Source: Vitellaria paradoxa
Taxonomy: Eukaryota > Streptophyta > Magnoliopsida > Ericales > Sapotaceae
DNA length: 64,000 nt
Reading direction: 5' to 3'
Assembly (NCBI GenBank): GCA_019916065.1
Contig: CM034241.1
Span: forward strand, 11,507,223-11,571,222
This document shows positions 47,782-58,560 of this stretch, in pieces. Both the position numbers and the translations under genes were made by a program. Position 1 is the first letter of the stretch. The number at the start of each line of letters is the position of its first letter. The notes beneath the pieces were generated by a model, which saw only the letters and a list, made by a program, of their open reading frames with translations, was not told the origin of the DNA and searched no databases.

Positions 47782-49908
47782 TCAATGGTGTGTACAAATG
47801 CCTACAGATTTTCTTAGAGACTCAAAGCGAAGGGCATTTTGTGAAACAAAATAATTTAAATCTGACTTTCTAACCCAAATAGCTCTAGTTTTAAGACCAG
47901 TTGTCTTGACAGGTTTTTTCTCACGTTTTTTACTTTTATGAAAATTCTTTTTCTCAACAAATTTGAAATTTGTACCTCTTCGAAATATTGGACTGTTTTG
48001 TTTTTGAAAAGGACGTGAGTTTTTGTAATAATCTTCTAAAAATTTTGAAAACACTTGAAATTTATTCTTCACAGGGACTCTAGGCTCAGGATTTTTTGAA
48101 AAATTTTTAACATAGTTTAAAGGAAGACCATAGAGTTTGTGACAGTTTGGGCGTATATGACCTTTGATTCCACAATGGTGACAAACAGGTATAAAGGATT
48201 GGGATCTAGCAAAATGCATACCTTTCAATAACTGATAGTGTTTATTCTTTTCAAAACTTTTCTTTGGTGGTGCAACAGACTTAGGGAAGGTCTTTGGATT
48301 GGCTGTAGGTTTTGAAACAACCTTTGCTACTACTGAAGGTGCTGATGATGATGAAACAATTGTACTTTTCCCTCCAGTGTAGCCTAAGCCTGCTTTGTCT
48401 CCATGTGTTCGTTGTTGGCTCCAAATTTCTTCTAGCTTTTGAGAACTGTAGTTCATTCTTTCAATTATCTTCTCATCACTCTTGATCTTCTCTTTCAGTT
48501 TACTAACCTCATCCTGAAATTCTTCAACAACTTTCTCCAATTCATCAATCTTTTTATTCTTTTCTTCAAGTTTTTCTTTGAACTTTTCTGCACTATGAGA
48601 CTGAGAAGTTTTGTCAGATTCCAAAATAGATATTTTACCTGCGAGCTTTTCATTCTCTGTCTTCAAGGAATCTCGTTCACTTCGAAGTTTACAGTTTCGG
48701 GTATGTTGGGCTTGTCTTTGTTTCTTCACCTTACTATATTCAACAATTAAAGCATCATATGCTACTTGCAAATCATTGTTGAATTCATCCTCAGAGTCAT
48801 CATCTTCATGATTTGATATATCAGTGTCGCTTTGAGATCCAGAAGCTGTTCCTGCAGACGAAGAGTGAGATGCCATAAAAGCAACAAAATTACCTTCATC
48901 GTTTGAGGCTGCTGATGAAGATGATTCATCTGAACTGGATTCATCATCTAATGTAGCATTCATGACTCTGACTTGTTTCTTTTTCATCTTTTTGTTTGCA
49001 CAGTCTTGAGCAAAGTGTCCATATCCATGACACTCAAAACACTTGATCTTGTTCTTCTTGTTTTCTTCCCCAGATTCAATCTTCTTGATCTTCTTTCCTT
49101 TTTCTTGAGATTGTGACTCATTCTTGTTATTCTTATTAAATAAACCCTTCTTCCTCATATATCTTACGAATCGTTTAGCCACAAGCGCCATTTCTTTATC
49201 CGACTCCTCTTCATCACTTTCTTCTTCCACTGTCTTTAGAGCAATACCTTTTGACGCTTTGCGAGGTTTCACCATATTTGCTTCAAACGTTTGCAAGGAT
49301 CCCACAAGGTCTTCTATTCTCATGGAGTTCACATCTCTGACTTCTTCTATTGCTGTGACTTTAGAATCAAACACTCGTGGAAGAGAACGTAAAATTTTAC
49401 GTACCACTTTGTATTCTGGAATAGGTTCTCCAAGGTTATGGCATGAATTAACAATGTGACTGAGCCGGACATAAAAGTCATCAAACCTTTCGTCTTCATT
49501 CATCCTTAATCCCTCAAACTCAGAAGTGAGTTTTTGAAGCTTGCTGGTTTTGACTTGTTCGTTCCCTTCGTGTGTACTTTGCAGAATTAACCATGCTCTT
49601 CGGGCACTCGTACAACTGGAGATGCGGCAGAATTCATTAGGGCAAACTGCAGAAAATATGGCACTCAAGGCTTTGAAGTTCCACTCCGAACTCTCTTGCT
49701 CAGCTTTAGTCCACGTCTGAATTGACTTTTGTTCGATTTTTCCATCAACATCATGAGTCGGTTCATCCCATCCTTGAACTATTGACATCCAGACTTTGTA
49801 ATTCATTCCTAAAAGGAAAGCTTGCATTCGTACCTTCCAGTATGAATAATTTGAACCGTCAAACCAAGGGGGTCTGGTGCTTGAGCCTCCTTCACGTGGT
49901 GGATCCAT
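47782..49908 (-). CDS. gag: Copia-type Gag protein, 708 residues, right copy
   Basis: Encodes the same 708 residues as the copy at 43576-45702, including knuckles at 290-303 and 576-589, the coiled coil at about 385-500 and the IWVRKSDL end. It is the Gag nearest the terminal 5' LTR, so a transcript from the right LTR would be expected to express this copy and could stop in the middle LTR or read through to the second unit. Full identity over 2.1 kb means too little time for divergence, ongoing gene conversion, or an assembly duplication. Confidence 0.93.
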   Translation of the reverse strand: MDPPREGGSSTRPPWFDGSNYSYWKVRMQAFLLGMNYKVWMSIVQGWDEPTHDVDGKIEQKSIQTWTKAEQESSEWNFKALSAIFSAVCPNEFCRISSCTSARRAWLILQSTHEGNEQVKTSKLQKLTSEFEGLRMNEDERFDDFYVRLSHIVNSCHNLGEPIPEYKVVRKILRSLPRVFDSKVTAIEEVRDVNSMRIEDLVGSLQTFEANMVKPRKASKGIALKTVEEESDEEESDKEMALVAKRFVRYMRKKGLFNKNNKNESQSQEKGKKIKKIESGEENKKNKIKCFECHGYGHFAQDCANKKMKKKQVRVMNATLDDESSSDESSSSAASNDEGNFVAFMASHSSSAGTASGSQSDTDISNHEDDDSEDEFNNDLQVAYDALIVEYSKVKKQRQAQHTRNCKLRSERDSLKTENEKLAGKISILESDKTSQSHSAEKFKEKLEEKNKKIDELEKVVEEFQDEVSKLKEKIKSDEKIIERMNYSSQKLEEIWSQQRTHGDKAGLGYTGGKSTIVSSSSAPSVVAKVVSKPTANPKTFPKSVAPPKKSFEKNKHYQLLKGMHFARSQSFIPVCHHCGIKGHIRPNCHKLYGLPLNYVKNFSKNPEPRVPVKNKFQVFSKFLEDYYKNSRPFQKQNSPIFRRGTNFKFVEKKNFHKSKKREKKPVKTTGLKTRAIWVRKSDLNYFVSQNALRFESLRKSVGICTHH

Positions 49909-49950
49909 AGGTTTGGATGAAGATCTTCACTCAAGAACTTAGAGTGACCT

Positions 49951-49962
49951 GCTCTGATACCA
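49951..49962 (-). other. Primer binding site, right unit
   Basis: TGGTATCAGAGC on the minus strand, two bases from the right LTR start at 49965. Confidence 0.9.
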
Positions 49963-49964
49963 AT

Positions 49965-50823
49965 TGAAAATTCCAAACCCACACAATCACACACACAGTG
50001 AAAGTAATCACACAAGAGAATAACGAGGAAACCCTATCACAGGGAGAAAAACCTCTATTTACAATCCCACTATCAACGGGTTACAAGACTCTACTCAGAC
50101 TCTCTACGAATCACTCGCACGAATCCTTTCGTCACTCTTGCTCGAATCACTCGATAAACCCTACAAGTAGGCTTTCTGCCTCACACAGAAAGTGAAAAGA
50201 AAATACAAGATAAATTTAGAGAAAGAACATGAAAGCTCTCAATACCCAAAGACTCTTTCTCTAGGTCCCTATAATATGTTCTCCCCCACTTTACAATAAC
50301 AGAGTTGGTTTCACATATATATAGGATTACAAAGTTGCCCTAGTTTGGCAAAATAGGAAATTGAATCCGAACAAAATATTCATAACTCGATCCCTCGCGC
50401 TCCCATCCTTCAGCCTGCGACCTGCACTGGAATTTTTGCGCTTTAGGAAATAACACTGGCGCACCCTCGCGCTCCCATCCTCCAGCCTGCGGACCTCACT
50501 GGAATTTCTGAGACACCTTGGCGCACCCGCACGCTCCCTTCGGGATGCCTGCGTGCTTGGGGCGCACCCGCGCGCTCCCCGCGCCGTGCCTATGAGGTAC
50601 ACTGGAATTCCATTCATGTTCCAGAAGGCTGCGTCCGAATTCCATTAGGTTTTGTAATCCTTCACACCAATTAGAATTCTTCAAAATCTTGGTCAACTTG
50701 ATTCATTTTATCTCCTTAATTGTTTAGAATTCTTCAAATCTTCAATTTGCATCACTTTAGGAAACTTGAATAGCATTCCTAATTTAACTAAGATATTGAT
50801 TGGATTTGCCACAAGACTTTACA
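49965..50823 (-). repeat. Right (5') LTR of the tandem Gag element
   Basis: 859 bp, ends TTTACA followed by the ATTTG target duplication. Private differences include GGGGCGCAC (others GGGGCACAC), CTTGGTCAAC (others CTTGCTCAAC) and TTTGCATCAC (others TTTGTATCAC). Confidence 0.95.
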
Positions 50824-50828
50824 ATTTG
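50824..50828. other. Target site duplication ATTTG, right
   Basis: Exact match to 41549-41553. It shows that the whole three-LTR block descends from one integration event. Confidence 0.9.
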
Positions 50829-51396
50829 AAAAACTGTTAGTAGCCTAACACGTGTTATATTTTTTTATTTTGTGTTTTATTTTTTATTTGAAGTACAAAC
50901 ATATATCATTTTTTTGTAAGTGTATAATGAATTATTTTATAAATTAGGCATTTAAAATTTTTAAATATTTAAATATTACATATTCGTTACATTAACTATT
51001 ATTTTGTACTAATTTTATATTTATATTTGTATATATATTTAAATATATTATAAAAACCTGCAGCAATATTGCATGGGTAATTCTACCAATTATAGGCATG
51101 GTTTAGGAAGTAAAAAAGTTAACTCTTTTTTAACTAGCAGCTATTAACTAGTAGCTAATAAGAAGTTAACTTTTTGGTAACTAATTTTTTTTATTTTTTA
51201 AAAAACACAAAAAAAAATTAATTTTTTAATAACTAACTTTTTAATTTTTTGTTAATTTGATATTTTTAAACCTTTAATATTAAAAAAATATAAAATATAA
51301 AAAAATAATTTTAATCGTTTAAAAAATAAAAAATAAAAACTAGTAGTTGATAGCTTCAACTACTACCTATCATTGTCAAACAAGCCAAAAAGTATA
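50829..51396. other. Intergenic: possible Helitron end and MITE-like sequence
   Basis: At 51058-51085 the phrase TGCAGCAATATTGCATGGG followed by TAATTCTA resembles a Helitron 3' end, with a GCAATATTGC palindrome at 51063-51072; the terminal CTRR is not perfect. From about 51095 to 51386 is a MITE-like segment (GGCATGGTTTAGG...; right end reverse-complements to GGCTTGTTTGACAATG) with AACTAGTAGCT words. No gene. Confidence 0.4.
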
Positions 51397-51398
51397 AG

Positions 51399-52969
51399 TT
51401 GAGGGGGTTTAAAAAACGCCATGAGTTCAGAATCCCTCTGATAGCTAGAACTCATCGATCAACCAGTCTCTCCTTCTCAAATTCATGCCTATCTATTCCT
51501 ACTAACAATTCTCAATCTGTTAAACCGAAGATTAATGGCATGACTTTGGATGATTCTTACTCTAAAATCTCATCTCTAGTTATACCATTCAATCAACGAT
51601 CTCATTCTTATCCCTCGTCTCCTTCAAAGAATGCTAACGCTTCTTGGCGCAGTCTAGAAGAAGTCAGATTAGAAATTCCTATTTTGAAGAGTAAAGAAGG
51701 TGATATTATACCTAATGCCAGCATTACTCAGGCTAAGGAGTGCATAAGGTCTTTGTATGGTTCGAAGAAGCTAATGTTTGCCACTGAGAAAACACTACCA
51801 AAAGTCCAAACTTCTAATATGCTAACAGCTCATCAAAGTGAGTGCCTCACAGATTAAGTTGTGGCTAAAGAGACAACCAAGCACTTTAAAGCACATGCAT
51901 TGGTCAATGCAAGAGGCGGACAGCAGCTCCATGTGCTGCACAATGCAACTGCAAGGAAGTCACAGCAATCAAAGCAAAGTTCTAGACTTGGTGATTTTTC
52001 TTCAAGTTTGTCGGCAATGGAGAACAGAGGGGAGCATTCTGAAAGCCATTGTCGTCTCCACGGTAAGCCTATAGATCCTCACACACTTAATTCCACTCTA
52101 AACAAAATCAGCAGGCAGTTATTACCCAACAAGCATGAACCAATTTATGAGGAAGCTATTAAATATGAATGGTTACCTGCCAAATGTGATTTTTGTAAAG
52201 CTTTTGGGCACAGAACCACTTCATGCCCCAAATCAGTAAAGAGAGAATGGAGGCCCAAGCAAAATCAGCCAATGAAGGAAGACAGATTAGAAGTGGAAGT
52301 AAATAACCATAATGAGACACAAAACACTGGCTCTGTTCAGAATTCTCAACCAGGAAATGCTATTGTAGTGTTCAATAAATTTGATGCTTTGGAATGCAGG
52401 GATCCTACGCCCTTGGAAATTATCAATGATGAAAAAATGTTGATCAACGAAGATACTGTGAATCAAGCCACTGAGATAGATGAGGTAAAGCAGAATGCAC
52501 CCAACATGCAAAATTGTACTGATGTAGTTTCCCTACTAGCTGTCATTGTTTATAAGCCACAAAAGGAAAATCATGTGAAGGAATTAACAGTAAAGCTGGA
52601 GAAATCAAAGTTACTAACGATGGAAAGATTGAACTAGATGTTCCAAAAACTGAACATGAAAAGGCATACTCATCAGTTCCTTCTATCTCATCTCAAGCTA
52701 TGCAAGTGACTTCCAATGGTGTGACTGATACAGTAGAATTAGATGACGCAGATGAACCTCTACAGTTGGCCCATTCAAATACAGAACTCTTATATACAAA
52801 TGCTTCCTTCCAATCAGATGCAGCCTCTCATCTAAATGGTGAGATATCTCATTCAGCTATTGCTGGGAGTCAGGAAATGAAGGAGCAAAGCAAGGAATTG
52901 AGTTCTCCTACTCCTAGCAAGCTTTATGTGAATCAAATTTTAAATGATAAAAGTCCCCAAAAATCTTAA
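51399..52969 (+). pseudogene. LINE ORF1 (nucleic-acid-binding protein), broken
   Basis: One frame runs from 51399 to 52637 with a single stop at 51855-51857; a shifted frame continues at 52700-52969. The middle carries EAIKYEWLPAKCDFCKAFGH followed by RTTSCP, the EYEWxPxKC..C..FGH....C knuckle typical of plant LINE ORF1. The N-terminal part is Ser/Lys-rich; the C-terminal part is acidic. It would have bound LINE RNA. Exact start unknown. Confidence 0.75.
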
Positions 52970-53033
52970 AAAGAAAAGTATAGATAGACAAAACCAAGGC
53001 ATGGTTGGTTCAACTAAACATCCTTCTTACCTC

Positions 53034-56000
53034 CAAATGAATTTTGCAACTTGGAATACCAAAAGGATAAATAGCCCTCTAAAACAATCTGAAGCTAAGA
53101 AACTTATCTTGGATCACTCTTTAAACTTTTTGTGCATAGTAGAAGCCAAGATGCGTAACTTCAATTTTGACAAAGTGTGCAGGAAAATATAGCCTTCTTT
53201 TACTTCTTTTGTTAACTTTGAAAGCATTAATGCTGCTAGAATTGTTCTTTTGTGGGATGCTACAACACTTAAACTTGATGTGATCTCCTACATAAACCAG
53301 TGTGTATTATGCAAAATCCCTCACAACTCAATTTAATTTGTATATGGCTGTAATGATAGAGAAAACAGGCAGCATCTTTGGCAAGAACTTGTTACCCAGG
53401 AAGCAGCAGTAAACAACTCAGCTTGAATAATCATAGGGGACTTCAATGTTGTAAGAGATGAGTCAGAAAGAACTGGAGGAAGAAGCATTGACGAGCAAGC
53501 AGCACAGGATTTTAATGATTGTACAAATAAGATTAATGTGTTGGATCTCAACTATACAGGATGTTTCTACACCTAGAACAACAAGCAGGAACAAGGCTCT
53601 TTGATCTTCAGTAAGCTTGACAGAGCTCTAGTAAACAATGGATGGCTTGAGAAGTTCCCAAATTCATTGGCAAATTTTCTTCCTCAAGGAGTCTCAGTCA
53701 CTGCTCAACCCTCATTAATGTCCTACTAAATTCAAAGACAAGTAAAAAATCTTTCAAATTCTTCAATTTTTGGACAAGTCACAGAAACTTCACTTCTTTA
53801 GTTGCGAACACCTGCAACAAGCCCGTTGAAGGTACTCCTATGTTTACCTTGTGCTCCAAACTCAGAAACGTAAAACAAGAGCTAAGGAAATTTAATAAGC
53901 AGCATTATGGAGACATCTCTAGGAAAGTTGAAGGAGCCAAATCAACTCTTACCTTCATCCAACTGAAGCTCAATAGTAAATCGAGTGATACTTTACTAAT
54001 TAAGGAAGAAAAGGAAACGCACCAGAACTATGTCAATCTAGCAAATGCTGAAGAGCCTTGTTTCAAACAAAAAGCACAAGAGAATTGGATAAAAGCTTGG
54101 TGACCAAAACACAGCATACTTCCAAAAAAAAATGAAAGCTCATAGAGTTAAAAACAAAATTTTATCTATAATGGATTTAGAGAGGTGTAGACCTCAAGAT
54201 TATGAAGAAGTTGATTTTTTTGCATTTCTATAAGAATCTACTGGGGACACCCTTTGATTATCCAGCTGAATTGCTGAGTTTTTCTCCCATACTCTACAAG
54301 CTGAAGATACAACTTACCTGGCAGATAAGATAACTGAAGATGAAATTAAACAAACCCTTTTATCTCTGCCCAACAACAAAGCACTTGTCCCAGATGGATA
54401 CACAACATATTTCTTTACGAAGACTTGGGATATTGTTGAAAAGGACTTCATTGCTGCAGTAAAGTCTTTCTTCAGGTCTGCTAAGCTCCTAAAGGAGGTA
54501 AATGCCATTGCAATCACATTAGTTCTCAAAGTACCTAACCCTAACCATGTTACTGATTTCGGGCCTATCTCATGTCGCTCAACAATGTATAAAATATCTC
54601 TAAAATCATTTCAAATTGGCTGAAGACTATACTTCCTCGTATTATAAGCTCCTGTCAAACTGCTTTCATCACAGAGAGATCTATTTCAGCTCAAATTCTC
54701 CTCATGCAAGAATTAGCAAGGAACTATCACCACCAATCCATATTCCCAATAAGTGCGCTAAAGATAGACCTAATGAAGGCATTTGATTCAGACCTTGGGA
54801 TTTGATTTATGATATTCTAAAAGTATTAAATATGCCATCTCTATTCATCAAATGGATCAACGCGTGCATTTCAACTCCTTACTTCTCACTCAACTTAAAT
54901 AGAGTTTTGGAAGGTTTCCTTGCAAGTGCGAGAGAACTCAGACAAGGTGATCCATTATCTCCTTACTCATTCATTTTAGTCATGGAATTCTTTTCAAGAC
55001 TTCCACAAAATCATATTCATCTAGGCAACTTCAAATACTATCCAAAATGTAAGAAGTTTGGTATAAGCCACATATGTTTTACTAATGATCTTTTCATTAT
55101 ATGCTATCCACATAAAAATTCTTTTCTTGTAATCAAAAGTGCCTCGCTTGAGTTCCACAAATATTCTGGATTGCAACCAAACAGAAGAAAAAGCAAAATT
55201 TATATAGCAGGACTAGAAGAAGAAGATAAACAGAGTCTATGCTCAATACTAGAATTTCAATTAGATTGTCTTCCTGTCAAATATTTGAGTGTCCCACTTA
55301 CATCAACCAAAATCAAACCCCATAATTGCAAGAAAATCTTGGATAAAATCTTTGGACGAATTAAAAGTTAGGCCAACAAGACTTTATCCTATGCAGGCAG
55401 AGTTATCATTATAAAGTCAATTCTTTTCAGCATACAAGTCTACTGAAGTTTACACTTTATCCTTCTGAAAGGAGTATACAAGTTCATTGAATAACTCCTG
55501 AGGAATTTTTTTATGGCCAGGACCTAATTCCAAAAAGACAGGAAGTAAAAGTGGTTTGGGAAGAAGTATGCTACCCGAAAAATGAGGGAGGCTTGGGAAT
55601 TAGGAAACTCGTAGACTAGAACAAAGCAACTATTCTTCGACATCTATGGGCTATATATTCTGATAAAGAATCTCTATAGGTGCAGTGGTGTAAAATTTAC
55701 CTCCTAAGGGGTCGACGCTTTTGGAGCATAACTATCCCCAATGATTGTTCTTGGAGCTAGAGGAAAATTCTTAGTCTAAGAGAGCAAGCCAAGCACATAT
55801 CCAAGTACAAAATTGGAAATGGGTTGAGCACTTCTCTATGGTACAGTAATTGGCATCCATTAGGGCCTGTAATACCTAAATATGGCACGAGAGTGGCTTA
55901 TAATGCAAGACTCACTAAATCTACCATGGTTTCAGAAGTTATAAGAGGAAACTCTTGGGTTCGACTATTTCTTACTACTTGGGAGCTTCAAGAAATTAAT

Positions 56001-56640
56001 AGAAATTCCCCTAATTATTCTCCATGCATATCAAAGCAAGATCAGTTCATATGGACTGTCTCCCCAACATCCACATGCTCAGTTGCAGCTACTTAGAAAA
56101 GTTTAAGAGAAACTCATCCAAAGGTGTATTGGTACAAACTGTTTCCAAAGCATATACCAAAGTATAGCTTCATCCTTTGACTAGTTAGAAAGGGAAAACA
56201 AAGTACCAAAGATAAGCTTCTCAAATGGGGGGTTAATAAGCAACAACTTATGCAGCCTTTGCAATGAAGATGAATAGAATCTGGATCACCTGTTCTTCAA
56301 GTGTAAATAATTAGCTGAGCTTCGATCCCAAATATATAAGTTGTGTCAAATTACCAAGCCGTACCTAAATTGGAGGAATGAAGTAAATGGGTTCTTGAGT
56401 ATTGTTAGTGGGAAATCCCATCCGAATACCATACGAAAGTTTGCGTAGTCAGCTGCTATCTATCACCTATGGTTAGAGCGTAATAGCAAAACCTTCAAAG
56501 GTTTTTCATCGTCTCCTGCTCATCTGCTTGGACTCATCAAGGAAGAGATCCGTTGGAAAGCATTCCAAATTAGTATAGAATATATAGATATAAATAGAGA
56601 CATGTATAAAATAGAATATACCTATAAGAGTATAATGTAA
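53034..56640 (+). pseudogene. LINE ORF2 (endonuclease and reverse transcriptase), broken
   Basis: Endonuclease part at about 53034-53730 (FATWNTKRINSPLKQSEAKK, LCIVEAKM, IIGDFNVVRDESERTGGRS). RT part at about 54300-55370 (LPNNKALVPDGYTTYFF, LKIDLMKAFDS, RQGDPLSPYSFILVMEFFSR). The position of the catalytic FADD reads FTND in ICFTNDLFI. The zf-RVT-like region near 56220-56320 has LCNEDE, a stop, then NLDHLFFKC. At least ten stops or shifts, so inactive. The order is that of plant L1 elements. Confidence 0.85.
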
Positions 56641-56741
56641 TTCGAGGATATGCCTTCTAGATATTTATAATTTTCTCTCATAATCCAAATGAAAAGCTTA
56701 CTTACAAAAAAAAAAAAAAAAGAAAGAAAAGAAAATGGAAG

Positions 56742-56894
56742 GGGTGTTTGGTTGACAAAAGTTTCGCCAAAAAGTATAGTAAAAGTATAAATATTTGATA
56801 TAAAAGTGATATATGGTAAAATTTGATTGGAAGAAAATACAAAATGTTAGATAAAAGTTGATGAATTTTGGTTAATTTTGACCAATCAAACACG
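56742..56894. mobile_element. Short MITE, GTGTTTG termini
   Basis: About 153 bp. Left end GGGTGTTTGGTTGACAAAA; right end reverse-complements to GCGTGTTTGATTGGTCAAAA, an imperfect inverted repeat of about 20 bp. Non-coding, just downstream of the LINE tail. Confidence 0.6.
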
Positions 56895-58339
56895 CTTGAA
56901 TGCAGTAAAATACCTCTTTTAAAGATAAAAATATGACTATTACCCATGATGATTGAGGGGGTTGGCGGGGTCACAATCCCCAAAATTTGTAAAATGGCTT
57001 TATGCCTTTCTTATCTTTTGAGTATTTGTACTTGTGTATAGTGCATTAGTTTTTCAAATTTTTTAAAAATGTTATCTTATTTTTTTATAATATAAAAAAC
57101 TTTTACTTTTAACCTTTGCCACTCAAACTTTTTTTTGTTATTTTTTTCTCTTATATGATTTTTTTATCAAAATTTATTTATTTGTTTTATATGTAAATTT
57201 TAAATGTACTAATCCCATTCATAAAAAAAAATAAAAAAATTTTCATCTGTTTGGGTAAATTGTAAGAGAATAAAAAAAAATCAACTTCTTCGTTACTTTT
57301 TTACTTAAACGGATAGCTATTATCTAAACGGACGTGAATTTTTTTTATTTTTTTTTTATGAATGCGTTTAATACACTTAAAAACTATATATTCTAAATAA
57401 AAATTAAATTTTGTTAAAAAAAAGTCATGTATGACTAGAAAACTAACCCCTAGAAGTGAAACCAAAGTCTATTATTACATTGGTTAACATTATGGCGACA
57501 TTTGGTATTTAACTTTTGATAATTTTTATAAATCTCTATCAACTTTTACTCATGATTTTCGTGTGTTTGTTTTCAAACTCTAAATTTTATAAATCTTTTG
57601 TAATTTTTACTGATTTTTATGAATTTCTCTCAATTTTGACTAACTTTGTGACAATTTTTTTGATGAAAACCATTCAAATGGACAAGTAAAACCACTTTAA
57701 ATGAGAGTTTAAAATTTTGAAATTTTGCCACCAAAACTCCAAAAAAATATCTGATGCATCGTCTTATTTTTAATTTTTGGGTACCAAACGCCCCCGCGTA
57801 GCCAATAAAAATAATGCCGTTCCATGTTTTTCCAAGTAGTTTTTGAGAACAAAAATATCCTTAATTGTGTGTGGCCCAATTGATTGGGGGTAACTCTCTG
57901 GTCAAAGTTGACCTGAATAATCTCCTCCACCTAGATTTTTGTAAGCCTCAAACTTAATTTAGAGAGAGAGAGAGAGAGAGAGAATTGGTTAGATGCTAAT
58001 TTTGTGTTGTTCTAACAAAATGGAAAAAGGAAAACAACGCGAGAGAAAGATCACAAAAGGGTTCTCTGAGGGAAGAACCTTCACCCTCTCAAAGACAAAG
58101 AGGGAGGCACAAGGTTTGAGAGGAGGGAGGCGGTGCTCAGGGTGCATGAGTGTCGGTGAGTGTCTCTTTGTCTTACAAAAGATCATCAATCCCATTGAGA
58201 GTGGAAAGTTTTGGGACACCTTTTTGATGCCCTCCAATTTAACATTTATCCATAGAGAGGGTATCCATTAAGGGGAGAAGAAGGGTACATAGTGGATTAA
58301 CTTTCGTAAATATCATAGAGAGAGTAATTAAAAAGATCG
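56895..58339. other. Intergenic upstream of the second UspA locus
   Basis: Contains a second MITE at 57494-57794, a (GA)n tract at 57961-57982 and overlapping open frames at 57989-58271 on both strands with no family features. No supported gene. Confidence 0.5.
57494..57794. mobile_element. MITE-like element, GGCG..TTTGGTA termini
   Basis: Left GGCGACATTTGGTATTTAAC; right end reverse-complements to GGGGGCGTTTGGTACCCAAA. About 300 bp, AT-rich, non-coding. Confidence 0.5.
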
Positions 58340-58523
58340 ATGTGGAACCAAAGGGGAGTTGGGAATGGAGAAAAAAGGGATGAATTTGTTGCGGTGGCAA
58401 TAGACAAAGACAAAAGCAGCCAATATGCTCTCAAGTGGGCTATTGATCATCTCCTCTCCAGAGGCCAAACGGTCACTCTTCTCCACGTCAAACAAAAAAC
58501 TTCCTCCATACCCACTCCGAGTA

Positions 58524-58560
<37 letters not shown>

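Larger units (their letters stand above)
41554..50823 (-). mobile_element. Tandem Gag-only copia-type retrotransposon (three LTRs, two internal regions)
   Basis: Minus-strand order: LTR (49965-50823), primer site, Gag, non-coding 3' region, polypurine tract, LTR (45759-46617), primer site, Gag, 3' region, polypurine tract, LTR (41554-42412). The repeat period is 4205 bp on the left and 4206 bp on the right; the extra base is in a T-run near 47315. One ATTTG duplication brackets the whole 9270 bp. There is no protease, integrase, RT or RNase H anywhere in it. This fits a TR-GAG-like non-autonomous element whose single insertion (5064 bp) was later duplicated by unequal recombination through the LTRs. 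Mobility would need Pol from a related copia element. Confidence 0.93.
51397..56721 (+). mobile_element. Decayed L1-type LINE
   Basis: Plus-strand order: ORF1 with a zinc knuckle, ORF2 with endonuclease, reverse transcriptase and a C-terminal zf-RVT-like region, then an A-rich tail at 56706-56721. There are many stops and frameshifts. A 13-base word GCCAAAAAGTATA occurs at 51384-51396 and 56766-56778 and might be the target duplication, but 44 bases separate it from the A-tail, so this is uncertain. Close to full length, since ORF1 and the tail are both present. Confidence 0.85.

Noticed and set aside
57989..58271. Open frames of 82-92 residues on both strands upstream of UspA copy 2
   Set aside because: Mutual shadows, no recognisable domain; may be 5' untranslated or intergenic sequence.
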